From Gemmatimonadota bacterium (GTDB lineage Bacteria > Gemmatimonadota > Gemmatimonadetes > Longimicrobiales > Gaopeijiaceae): 64,000 nt of DNA. Each line of letters begins with the position of its first letter. The stretch's first letter is position 1. Shown here in pieces: positions 53,447 to 62,600 of the stretch. The position numbers and the translations under genes were made by a program. The notes below the pieces were generated by a model that was given only the letters and a program-made list of their open reading frames with translations, was not told the origin of the DNA and did not search any database. Location: contig JAJDTB010000047.1 in assembly GCA_022827345.1 (NCBI GenBank), forward strand, positions 1 to 64,000, written 5' to 3'.

Positions 53447-54547
53447 TTAGAACTCCGGCACCCGATACCAGTCGATGGCCCTCGGCGCGACTCCGAGTCT
53501 GTCCGGTTTTCGCTCCACGTGCACGGCGAGCAGGTCGCCGAGCAGATCGTAGCCAAGCAGCCGGTCTCGAACCTCTACGGTAGTCAGGTATTCCGAGCCG
53601 TCCCACACCTCGATGTAGGACCGCTCGTCGCGGTTGTATGTCGTCGCGGCCCAGATACGCCCCTGATCGTCGAACTTGAACGTCTGGCCACGACCGAGGT
53701 ACCACCGCTTGGGCTTGCTCCGGTATTCCGCCGCGTAGGACTCGCTCAGTCGGGGCGGGGTGCGCACGTAGCCGGCCCCAATGCGAGCCAGACCCTCAAG
53801 GTACTCATCCACATCACGTTGATTCGGCAATTCCGCCACATATGCAGGTGACAATCGCGCTACACCGGGGCCGTCCCTGTTCTCGAACACCACCAACTCA
53901 TGGTTGCAGTTCCAGGAAACCCAGATCTCCTCTCGCGACATGGCTCCGAGACTTGTAAAGAGGCACTCGGCGTCTGCGCCTTCTACGATCGCGTCTCCGG
54001 TCCACACAACGGCGCCCGAGCGTAGGTCCAGTTCGGCAGGGATGGACAGCCGGATACCCGTCGAAAAGTCGAGCAGGTAACCGTACACATGCTCGCCGTT
54101 CAGTCTGTTCATGCGGATGCCTGGTGCTGAAGACTCCCACAGGAGCGTGCCGTGGGGGCTGAACACGGTGACCCGATCGAGCCGAATGTCCAGCACGGCT
54201 ATCGCACCGCCGGCCGCACGCTCGAGCTTGGCTACGCCTTGAAACTCGCCCGGGCCTTCTCCTTTGCCTCCGAAAGTCCCCACCGTCCTTCCTGAGTGCG
54301 CGAGACAGTGTATTTGGAATTCGTAGGAGTCTGCCACACAGGCGATGGTGTCGGTGACAAGCGCAACATCATTCACAAAGCTGAGCGGGGCGTGGACCGA
54401 TGCCACCGGCGTAAGCGGTAGAATGGGAAGGGGTGATTCAGATACCGATGTGCAGGTTGCCACCGCGGCGGCCGACATAACCGCCGCAACAGTGGCCCGC
54501 AGCTTCAGCACAAGACTCCCGATCCGCTCGAGGTTCCCATCGTTCAC
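53447..54547 (-). CDS. Six-bladed beta-propeller lipoprotein
   Basis: This 366-residue exported protein begins with a lipoprotein-like signal (LKLRATVAAVMSAAAVATC, Cys near residue 31). It is followed by NHL-type propeller blades (FGGKGEGPGEFQGVAKLE, AVLDIRLDRVTVFSPHGTLLW, TFKFDDQGRIWAATTY). No catalytic motif is visible, so a binding or scaffold role at the envelope is likely. The start is GTG 54547, with GGAGG seven bases upstream. It lies 19 bases after the M14 gene on the same strand and is flanked on both sides by copies of the M14 3' end. Confidence 0.82.
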   Translation of the reverse strand: MNDGNLERIGSLVLKLRATVAAVMSAAAVATCTSVSESPLPILPLTPVASVHAPLSFVNDVALVTDTIACVADSYEFQIHCLAHSGRTVGTFGGKGEGPGEFQGVAKLERAAGGAIAVLDIRLDRVTVFSPHGTLLWESSAPGIRMNRLNGEHVYGYLLDFSTGIRLSIPAELDLRSGAVVWTGDAIVEGADAECLFTSLGAMSREEIWVSWNCNHELVVFENRDGPGVARLSPAYVAELPNQRDVDEYLEGLARIGAGYVRTPPRLSESYAAEYRSKPKRWYLGRGQTFKFDDQGRIWAATTYNRDERSYIEVWDGSEYLTTVEVRDRLLGYDLLGDLLAVHVERKPDRLGVAPRAIDWYRVPEF

Positions 54548-54566
54548 GCGTGGTCCTCCGTGGCTG

Positions 54567-57185
54567 CTACGCCCGCGGCCGCTCACCCCCACGCGCTACC
54601 AAAGCGTTGAATAGGAGCTTGAAGGTTCCGTGCGTCTGCGCGCGGTGCTGGGCGCGGAAGCCGATCATGACGATCGTGCCGTCGCCGTGGTCGACGGAGA
54701 CCATCGCCGCCTTGTTGGCGATCGCCTCCTCGCCGAGGAGCCAGCCGCTCTGCAGGATGTCGCGGTCGATGTAGGTGACGACGCGCCGCACGTCGCTGCT
54801 GCGCGCGCCGGGGAGCGTTTCGTAGACCTGGCCGCCCGCGAGGTAGGCCGCGAGGGCGCGGTCGGGCATGCCGTAGCCGAAGGGGCTGGAGGTGTCGACG
54901 TCGACCTTCAGCGTCGAGCCGGGGGCCCAGAACTCGTCGCCCCACATGCCCGCCACGGCGTTGCGCACGGGCACGTCGCACTCGTCGAGGACCAGTTCGC
55001 CCGCCTGCGCGATGGTGACGAGGGTGCCGCCGTTCTTCACGAAGGCGTCCAGCGCGGCGACCCCCTCCTCGCCGAACCCGCTCCGGTAGTCGGGCGGCGT
55101 GCCCGCCGGATCGGGGCCGCGGGGGCCTCCGGCGCCCTGGATCGGGCCGAGCATCATCTGCTTCGAGTCGTTGGGGAGGATGATCACGTCCCAGCGCTCG
55201 TGCAGGTCGCCCGCCAGGATGTCCGGGTCGAAGAGGCTCGTGTACTCGAAGTCGAAGTCTTCCAGCAGCCAGCGCGTCCACCCTTCGTCCATGTTGCCGC
55301 CGTAGTAGCGCTGGTACATGCCGATGCGCTGCTGCGTGACGGGGTGGCTGATGGCGGAGGCGTCGCCGTCGAGCGCGGCGAAGTCGACGCCGGTGGCCGC
55401 GGCGATTTCGGCGAGCGCGTCCGCGCCGGCACCCGCTTCGACCACGAAGTCGCCGCGCCTGGCGCCCGCGCCGTCCTCGGTGACGCGGCGCACCGGGGCG
55501 CCGGCCGCGAAGAGGTGGTTGACGGCCTTGAATGCGGCGTTGAGGGTGCCGTCGATCCGGTATCCACGCGGGGCGGCGGACGCGACAACTCCCGCAGGCT
55601 TGATCGGGCCGGATACCACCGTCAGGTCCGCCTCCACCGGCGTGGAGACCGGGTCGACCCTCACTCCCATGAACTCCGCGATCACGTCGGCGGACATGTC
55701 GTAGGGGCGGATCGGGTCGCCGGACGCGGTGCGGGTGTAGCTGTTGTCCGGGTAGTACGTCTGGCCCAGGAGCCAGCGGATGACGCCGCGCTTGGGCTGA
55801 GCGAGCGACACCACGTAGCTGCCTTCGCCGTAGACGCGGCCTTCGTGGGTGAACGCAGCGGGCGCGCGCTCGATCGTGATTCCCTGCAGGAGCAGCTTGT
55901 CGACCATCGTGGTCATGGTGAGCGGGTCGTGCTGGGTCGCCGGGATGACGTACGCCTTGACGTCGCCCTCCATGCCGCGCTGGATCTGGCGGCTGGACTT
56001 GAGGTACGCGTTGCGGAGCACGGTCTGGCGGTTCTTTGCCGCGATCTCGAGGGGCGAGAAGGTGGCCACGATCTGGCGCTCGACGATGTCGCGCACGCGC
56101 CACCAGCCGCCGGGCCACGGATTCGGGAAGGTCGTCTGGGCTTCGTATTCGGGGAGCTGGCGCGAGCCCTGAAGCTGGTCGGGATGCACGTAGAGCGGGG
56201 TCGCGAGGCGGGCGCTGGCGGACTCGGTGAGCATGCCGGCGATGTTGTGGAAGGGGGTGATCCAGTGGAAGCCGAAGTGCCCCCAGCCGGAGTAGATCGC
56301 GGCGTTGACCGTGCCTTCGAAGCCGATCTCCTCCATGCGGTAGGCCATGTGCGCGCCGTACCAGGACATCTCGCGCCAGACGATCGGGTCGCCTTCGGGA
56401 CGGATCGGCTCGGCGTAGGGCGGCAGGTAGATGCGTGCAGTGAACGGCCCCATCTGGTGGTGATCGATGAACGCCTGCGGGATCCACTCCCGGAACATGA
56501 TGTCGGCCCCGTAGCGCGACTCGACGGTGTTCTGCATGAAGGCGTCGCGGTTGTTGTCGTGCCCGATGTAGTGGTGGTAGAGCTCGGGCGGGCTCGCGCC
56601 TTCGTACTCGGTGCCGACCCAGCGGTCGTACCACTCGTTGACGATGCCGACGCCGTCCGGGTTGAAGGCGGGGATGAGGATCGAGATCGTGTTGTCGAGG
56701 ATCTCGTGGATCTCGTCGTCGTCGCGGGTGGCGAACAGGTACATGACCTCGGCGGGCGTCTGGGCGCCGGCGACCTCGGTGGAGTGCAGCGCGTAGGACT
56801 GGACGAAGACGACCTTGCTGTTCGCGATCGCGTCGTCGATCTCGGCCTGGGTGTGCCCGCGGGGGTCCTGGAGCACGGCGTTCATGCGCTTGAAGTCGTC
56901 GAGGCGGGCGAGGTTGGCGGGGGATGAGACGAAGATCGAGAGGAAGGGCTCGCCGAGGGTGGACGGGCCCATATTCACGACCTGGACGCGGTCGCTGGCG
57001 GCGTCGATGAGCTCGTAGTACTCGACGAGCTGGTCCCAGTGGGCGAGCTCGCGGTCGGCGCCCATCTGGTGGCCGAAGAAGTCTTCGGGGGACGGGATCT
57101 GGGCGGTGGCGGGGGCTGGGCCCGCGAGGGCGAGGGCCAAGGCGAAGGCGATGCCTGCGAGGGTGTGACTGTTCGGTCGGGTCAT
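54567..57185 (-). CDS. Secreted M14 family zinc carboxypeptidase-like peptidase
   Basis: This 872-residue exported protein has a signal peptide (LAGIAFALALALAGPAPATAQ) and a zinc carboxypeptidase domain. Zinc ligands are His134 and Glu137 (LHSTEVAG) and a histidine near 242 (IDHHQMG). The chain then continues with a long middle region and a C-terminal DJ-1/GATase-like part (DVIILPNDSKQMMLG, then GVAALDAFVKNGGTLVTIAQAG) as in large M14 proteins of this group. It should remove C-terminal residues from extracellular peptides. A paralogous 3' fragment lies at 53344-53428. It is upstream of the propeller lipoprotein. Confidence 0.92.
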   Translation of the reverse strand: MTRPNSHTLAGIAFALALALAGPAPATAQIPSPEDFFGHQMGADRELAHWDQLVEYYELIDAASDRVQVVNMGPSTLGEPFLSIFVSSPANLARLDDFKRMNAVLQDPRGHTQAEIDDAIANSKVVFVQSYALHSTEVAGAQTPAEVMYLFATRDDDEIHEILDNTISILIPAFNPDGVGIVNEWYDRWVGTEYEGASPPELYHHYIGHDNNRDAFMQNTVESRYGADIMFREWIPQAFIDHHQMGPFTARIYLPPYAEPIRPEGDPIVWREMSWYGAHMAYRMEEIGFEGTVNAAIYSGWGHFGFHWITPFHNIAGMLTESASARLATPLYVHPDQLQGSRQLPEYEAQTTFPNPWPGGWWRVRDIVERQIVATFSPLEIAAKNRQTVLRNAYLKSSRQIQRGMEGDVKAYVIPATQHDPLTMTTMVDKLLLQGITIERAPAAFTHEGRVYGEGSYVVSLAQPKRGVIRWLLGQTYYPDNSYTRTASGDPIRPYDMSADVIAEFMGVRVDPVSTPVEADLTVVSGPIKPAGVVASAAPRGYRIDGTLNAAFKAVNHLFAAGAPVRRVTEDGAGARRGDFVVEAGAGADALAEIAAATGVDFAALDGDASAISHPVTQQRIGMYQRYYGGNMDEGWTRWLLEDFDFEYTSLFDPDILAGDLHERWDVIILPNDSKQMMLGPIQGAGGPRGPDPAGTPPDYRSGFGEEGVAALDAFVKNGGTLVTIAQAGELVLDECDVPVRNAVAGMWGDEFWAPGSTLKVDVDTSSPFGYGMPDRALAAYLAGGQVYETLPGARSSDVRRVVTYIDRDILQSGWLLGEEAIANKAAMVSVDHGDGTIVMIGFRAQHRAQTHGTFKLLFNALVARGGERPRA

Positions 57186-57272
57186 GGAATGCTGTCCGTG
57201 GATGGCGTTGGCGAATCGGGACGGATGAAATGTGGGGGGGAATGGGCGAGGGTGCGCAAGCGGCTTCCCCCC

Positions 57273-58124
57273 CTACCGCCCCGCCGCCGCCCTCCCTGCC
57301 GTCGCGGCGGCCGCATCGCTCACGATGAACATCCGGAAGCCCTGGTCGATGCGCCCGGCGATGTCGTCGACGCCGGCGGTGATGCCGCACGGCACCTCGT
57401 GGGCCTGGCAGGAGGCGAGGATGGTCTGGATGGCGGCCTCCACCGCTTCCATGTCGCCCTCGTAGGATCGGCGCAGGTCGCCCGGGCCCGCGAAGACCAC
57501 GCTGACGCCCTGGGTGCCCATGATCTCGTCGACCGCCTCGACGCCGCTCCGGTCCTCGACGATGAGGATGCTGAAGAGCGAACCCGACGGATCGCCGGGC
57601 CAGTGGTCGTCGCCCATCGCGGCAACGGCGGCGGCAGCGTCTTCGGCCGACTCCACATGCGGGAAGACGATCGCGGCCACGCCCGCGCCCAGCGCCTCGG
57701 CGACATTCGCCTGCGCCGCTTCGACGCCGTTGCGGATCGGCGGGATGCGCAGGACGAGGGGATGAGGCGGCTCGGTTCCGGAGCCCTCCGCGATTCCCTC
57801 CATGTAAACTTTAGTTGTCATTATGTCAAATGGACCTGACTCCAGGGAGTAGAACACGAAGTCGAGTTCGCGGTTCTGGCCCATGAGCGCGCCCTGCTCG
57901 CGGGTGGTCGGTCCCGGGAAGATGCCGAAGGCGGGCTCGCCGGCGGCGATCAGGTTGACCACGGCGGACGGGCTGGGCTGGGCGGATACGCTTGCGGTGG
58001 CTTCCGCGTCAGTCGGGTCGGGGTCGCCGGACTGTTCGGGGGCGGAGCATGCGGCGGCCGTGAGGGCCGCGGCGACGGCGGTCGTCAGGGCGAAGAGCGA
58101 AATGCGTGACTGCGTTCGGGGCAT
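57273..58124 (-). CDS. HpcH/HpaI aldolase-fold lipoprotein
   Basis: This 283-residue protein starts with a lipoprotein signal (RISLFALTTAVAAALTAAAC) and folds as a class II pyruvate aldolase of the HpcH/HpaI family. The arginine (LVLRIPP), the metal-binding Glu (ILIVEDRSGVE) and Asp (VFAGPGDLRRS) are kept. The Asp-x-x-His pair of the active site (ID..EH in HpaI) is replaced by Ser in FVFYSLESGP. So it is an exported, probably non-aldolase member; its real role is unknown. AGGA precedes the ATG. It is divergent from the His-rich EF-hand gene. Confidence 0.85.
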   Translation of the reverse strand: MPRTQSRISLFALTTAVAAALTAAACSAPEQSGDPDPTDAEATASVSAQPSPSAVVNLIAAGEPAFGIFPGPTTREQGALMGQNRELDFVFYSLESGPFDIMTTKVYMEGIAEGSGTEPPHPLVLRIPPIRNGVEAAQANVAEALGAGVAAIVFPHVESAEDAAAAVAAMGDDHWPGDPSGSLFSILIVEDRSGVEAVDEIMGTQGVSVVFAGPGDLRRSYEGDMEAVEAAIQTILASCQAHEVPCGITAGVDDIAGRIDQGFRMFIVSDAAAATAGRAAAGR

Positions 58125-58388
58125 GGGGTCCTGGCCTTGGCTGCTTGTGAAATGGATCACGAGGGACTTGCCGGTTCGGGGCACGGAGGGTCCCGGGCAT
58201 GGGCTCAACCGGCGGATCCGATGGAAAGAGTAGCCGTCGCGCGCGGGCCGCGACAGACGCCGGGGCGGCGCGCCCGCGGCACCGACGGACCGTCCCATCT
58301 GGTTCCACCGCGCAAAGGTGCATACCTTTTCGCTCCGACAACGACCAGACGACGAAACGTCAATCTCTTGCCCCAAGGAGCAAAGAAA

Positions 58389-59036
58389 ATGGCCAACGCG
58401 AAGTTCGTGATCACCGCGGCCCTTGCAACCGCCGCGCTGGCGGCTGCCGCACCCATCTCGGCGCAGAGCGCTGCCCACCGCCACATCGGGCACGTCGGCG
58501 ACATGTTCAACGGAACCCCGGACAACGTCGGGCTGCTCGCCGCGGCCCAGGCCGAGGCCGAAGTCGCGGCCGCGCACGCGGGATACGCCGCCGGATCCGA
58601 TGATCTCGCCGGAATCCAGCGGCACATCGTTCATGTGCTGCACGCGGTCGATCCGTCCACCTCCGAGCGGGGCCCCGGCAACGGCTACGGGCTCGCAAGG
58701 GCGGCCAGCGGCTGTGCGGGCCACATCGGTATGGCCGGCGGGTCGGACGATGCGTCCGACGCCGTCAAGGCCCACTCGAACCACGTGGGCACGAGTTGCT
58801 CGAACGTGGCGGCGTGGGCGGAGGGCATTGCCGAGAAAGCGGCTGAAGTGGCGGCGGCCACGGACATGGCAGCGGCGAAGGCGCTCGCGGACGAGATCGT
58901 GGCGATGTTGGATGCGATCGTGAATGGCACCGACGCCGATGGCAACGGCCGGGTGTCCTGGGGCGAGGGCGAAGGCGGTCTCGCGCAGGCGGCCACGCAT
59001 CTGCGGCTGATGAAGGAGGCCGAGGGGCTGGGTTAA
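58389..59036 (+). CDS. Secreted His-rich protein with EF-hand-like loop
   Basis: I do not recognise this 215-residue family. It has a signal peptide (FVITAALATAALAAAAPISA), a helical, alanine-rich body and many histidines in pairs (HRHIGHVGD, HIVHVLHAV, HIGM, HSNHVG), with two cysteines (SGCAGH, TSCSN) near them. A perfect EF-hand-type calcium loop, DADGNGRVSWGE, lies near residue 182. The pattern suggests a soluble metal-binding periplasmic protein. AAGGAG precedes ATG 58389. A c-type cytochrome gene starts 16 bases after its stop, so they form an operon and the His sites may hold heme or copper. Confidence 0.75.
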   Translation: MANAKFVITAALATAALAAAAPISAQSAAHRHIGHVGDMFNGTPDNVGLLAAAQAEAEVAAAHAGYAAGSDDLAGIQRHIVHVLHAVDPSTSERGPGNGYGLARAASGCAGHIGMAGGSDDASDAVKAHSNHVGTSCSNVAAWAEGIAEKAAEVAAATDMAAAKALADEIVAMLDAIVNGTDADGNGRVSWGEGEGGLAQAATHLRLMKEAEGLG

Positions 59037-59052
59037 CCACCTCGAGACTTCC

Positions 59053-59508
59053 ATGACAAATCAATCATCCGCGCGCATCGCCCGTTTTGCGTCCATGGTC
59101 GCCGTTACTGGTGCCCTCGTCGTCAGCCTGGCTGCGTTTGCAGACCGTGTGGACCCTGAACCCGGCCTCGCGGGGAGCGTCGTCGCGAGCCTGGCGCTGT
59201 CGCAACAGGACACCGTCAGCTTCGCAAACGACGTGCTGCCGATCTTCCAGCAGCGCTGCGCGGAGTGCCACGGGGCCACCGACGAGAACGGCGAGGTCCG
59301 CACCGAAGTCAGCCTCAACCTGATCGAGTACGAGAGGGTCATGGCCGGATCCGAGTTCGGCACGGTCATCGAGGCCGGCGATCCCGCCAACAGCTTTCTG
59401 CTGGACATGATCGTGGACGGCACCATGCCCGAACAGGGGGATCCGGTGCCCGAGGAGGAGATCGCGATCATCCGGGCCTGGATCGAGGCGGGCGCGCCGA
59501 ACAACTGA
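59053..59508 (+). CDS. Secreted c-type cytochrome-like protein (PSCyt1 type)
   Basis: This 151-residue exported protein has a signal anchor or signal peptide (FASMVAVTGALVVSLAAFA) and one c-type heme site CAECHG in VLPIFQQRCAECHG, the planctomycete-cytochrome form. A methionine in GTMPEQGDPVP is the likely axial ligand, and IIRAWIEAGAPNN is the usual C-terminal end. It would carry electrons in the periplasm. It follows the His-rich EF-hand gene by 16 bases with a weak ribosome site, consistent with coupling. Its redox partner is unknown. Confidence 0.9.
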   Translation: MTNQSSARIARFASMVAVTGALVVSLAAFADRVDPEPGLAGSVVASLALSQQDTVSFANDVLPIFQQRCAECHGATDENGEVRTEVSLNLIEYERVMAGSEFGTVIEAGDPANSFLLDMIVDGTMPEQGDPVPEEEIAIIRAWIEAGAPNN

Positions 59509-59631
59509 GGCGACAAAAGAAGTCGACGATACGATAATCTGTTGTACACAGTGTGTTGTTGACAGCAGGAGTTCAGGACGGTCCTCTTGTTGATGACGTG
59601 CCGCCCTTCTCCCGCCAACGAGGGTCTGCGA

Positions 59632-62600
59632 ATGGGTTCGCCCGGAAAAGAGCCCGGACGGCCGCGCTCGCTCCGGGCGCGATCCGGCCTCTCCAGTCAT
59701 CTCTGGAGGGCGCTGCCGCTGCTCTTCATTGTCGCGTGCGGGGATCCCGCCGAGCCGGCCCCTGAGCCCAACCGTCCGCCGGCCTCCGTGGGGACGATCC
59801 CCGACGTCGTCCTGTCACGTGGCTCGACGGCGACCGTCGACGTGTCGGAGTACTTCAACGATCCGGAGGGGGCCACCCTTCAGTACGAGGCTGCGACATC
59901 CAACGGCACCGTGGTGTCGGTCTCGACGTCCGGCGCCGCCGTGTCCATGGCCGCCCTGTCGGTGGGACAGGTTCTCGTGATCGTAACCGCTCTGGATCCC
60001 GGAGGTCTTGCTGCTCAGCAGGCCTTTGCCGTGGCGGTTCCGGCTCCCCCGCTGGTCGACCTCGCGGCGCGAGCCGCCGCGGCTCCGGAAGGTGACACGG
60101 TGGTCGTCGAACTCATGCTGTCATCGGCTCCCCCAACACAGATCGAAGTCGGCTACGTAATCGGCGTCGACGGCGATCTGGGCACCTTGGACGCGGACTC
60201 GGCGGACTTCACCGAGGGGCTCGTGGGCAAAGTCGCGATTCCTGCCGGAAGTCTCGAAGCGGCTATCGCACTCGCCCTGAACGACGACGACGAGATCGAG
60301 CCCACCCGGGAAGTCTTCACGATTACTCTCGTGGCTCCCCCGTTCGACGCCGGATACGACCTCGGCACGGAGACGAGCGCGGTCGGAACGATTCTGGAAG
60401 GGGTGTGCGATCGTACTCCCGCAGTGCGCACCGAGATCGTGACGCAAGCGCGCGCAAACGACTGTTCCACGGTCGCCGACGATCATCTGAGCACGATCGT
60501 GTCCCTGGAGCTGGGAGGCAGGGGATCGAATGCTCTGACGCTGCCAATCTTTGACGGGTCGCGCATCGTCCCGTGCGACATCGATGAATGGCTCTCGACC
60601 GACGACCTGGGTGGCCTTCGCCAGGCCGGAGAGGAAGGATTGTGCGAGGCCGGATTGGCTGCGGCGCAGACAACGCCGGCGCTGGCGAATCGACGGACCG
60701 GCGGTGCGCTCGAGACCCTGAAAGCCGGCGACTTTCAGGGTCTGTCCAACCTGGGCCTCCTGTCCATCACCAATGCAGGACTGTCCCATTTGCCTCCCGG
60801 ATTGTTCTCGGGGCTCCGCAACCTGCGGTTTCTGGTCCTGTTGGGTAACCAGCTGACCGAGCTGCCCGAAGACGCCTTTTCCGACATGCCGGACCTGAGT
60901 TTCCTGGTCCTGGCCAACAACAGGCTCACCGCCCTGCCGGATGGGATTACTGGTCTGGCCAACCTCAACTCGCTCGTCCTCTCCTCAAATCGACTGACCG
61001 AGCTGCCCGACAGCCTGTTCACCGGCCTTTCCAGCCTCGAGACCGTGTTCCTGGACGACAACCGTCTTGCGCGGCTCCCGGCTGGAGGGCCCGTCGGCGT
61101 TGCGAACCTTGTCCTTACCTCCAACCAGCTGACGGAACTTCCATCTGGGTGGCTGGCCGGGGCATCCGGACTTCTCCGGCTCTACCTGGCCAACAATCAG
61201 TTCACCGAGCTGGCGCCGGATGCGTTCGCGGGCCTCTCCAGCCTGCTTGAGCTTCACCTTTCAGGAAACGGCCTGAGAGAGATGGAACCGGGCGTGTTGT
61301 CGGACCTCTCCAGCCTGCGGGAGCTGCGACTCTTTCAGAACCAGCTTACCGAGCTGCCCGCAGGCGCGTTCGCGGGCGTGGAGAATCTGACGAGACTGTT
61401 GCTCGGCCAGAACCAGCTGTCGGCGTTATCCCCCGGAGTTTTCTCCGGGCTCGACAGCCTGGAGTGGCTGGCGGTGGACCGGAACCCCATCGGCGAACTG
61501 GCTGCGGACGCGTTCGCGGGCCTGCCGAGGCTTGAGAGGCTCTGGCTGTCGGATATCGGTCTGGCGCAATTGCCACTGGGTGTATTCGCGGGCCTGTCCG
61601 AGTTGGAGTTCCTCGCGCTGGCCGTGAACGACCTGACGGAACTGTCGGCGGATGTGTTCGCCGGGCTCACCAGCATCACGACGCTGTACCTGCTGGAAAA
61701 CCAGCTTTCGGAGCTCCCGGATGGACTGTTCGGCGGCCTCCCCAACCTCGAGCGGCTGTACTTGAGCGACAACGCGTTGACCGAACTTCCCACCGGGGTA
61801 TTCGCCGGACTCTCGAGCCTCTTGAGGCTGTCTCTTGAGGACAACCCGGGTGCACCGTTCACGCTGATGATCGAGGTTGACCGCCTCGACAACGAGGACC
61901 TGTTGGCCCCCAGCCCAGGCGAAGTGGGTATCAGCCTGGCACATGGTGCGCCCTTCACCATGCGCATTCCGTTGGCGGTTCACGGCGGCGGTCCCCCCAG
62001 TACGGCAGCGGTGCTCGGGGTGGGGGAGCAACACAGTCCCGCTGTCACAGTGACCCGAAACAACACCACCGGGGGCGGCACACAGGTAAGCGCGGGACCG
62101 GCTCCGGACATACCCACCACCGTCACCGGAGTGCGCGTTGCCGTCTCCGATCCGCTGGTTCTGTTCGGGACGGTGTCGAACCAGGCACCCGTACCGCTGC
62201 TTCAGATCCCCTGGTATCGCCTTCGCGGAGGGGAGGAAGCGCAATCGGTCGACCTCAGGCCGCACTTCCGGGATCCCGACGGCGACGAGTTGCGATACGA
62301 GTTGACGAACGAGAACCCGGATGTCGCGATTGCCACCGTGGCGGGAGACAGCATTGTGCTGACGCCGCAAGCCGGCGGTTCCACGCTGATCGGTGTGACA
62401 GCCAGTGATTCCCGGGGCCTCAGCGCAAGTCTGGATTTCCCGGTCAGTGTTCGCGCGCCGGTCACCGGATTGTTCGATATGGACGTCATTCTGATCAACG
62501 ACGTGACGGAACTCCAGAGCCAGGCCTTTGAAGACGCAGCGGATTGGTGGATGTCGATTCTGGCGGACACGGAGTTGCCCGACGTGCCCCTGGACGGTCA

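Noticed and set aside
54630..56927. 765-residue plus-strand frame opposite the M14 gene
   Set aside because: It is a shadow of a well-supported peptidase gene and shows no family motif.
57800..57833. AT-rich stretch resembling the 43-bp motif inside the HpcH-like gene
   Set aside because: The blocks ATTACA, GTCATGTTT and TTTAC do not occur with the conserved spacing, and it is in coding sequence.
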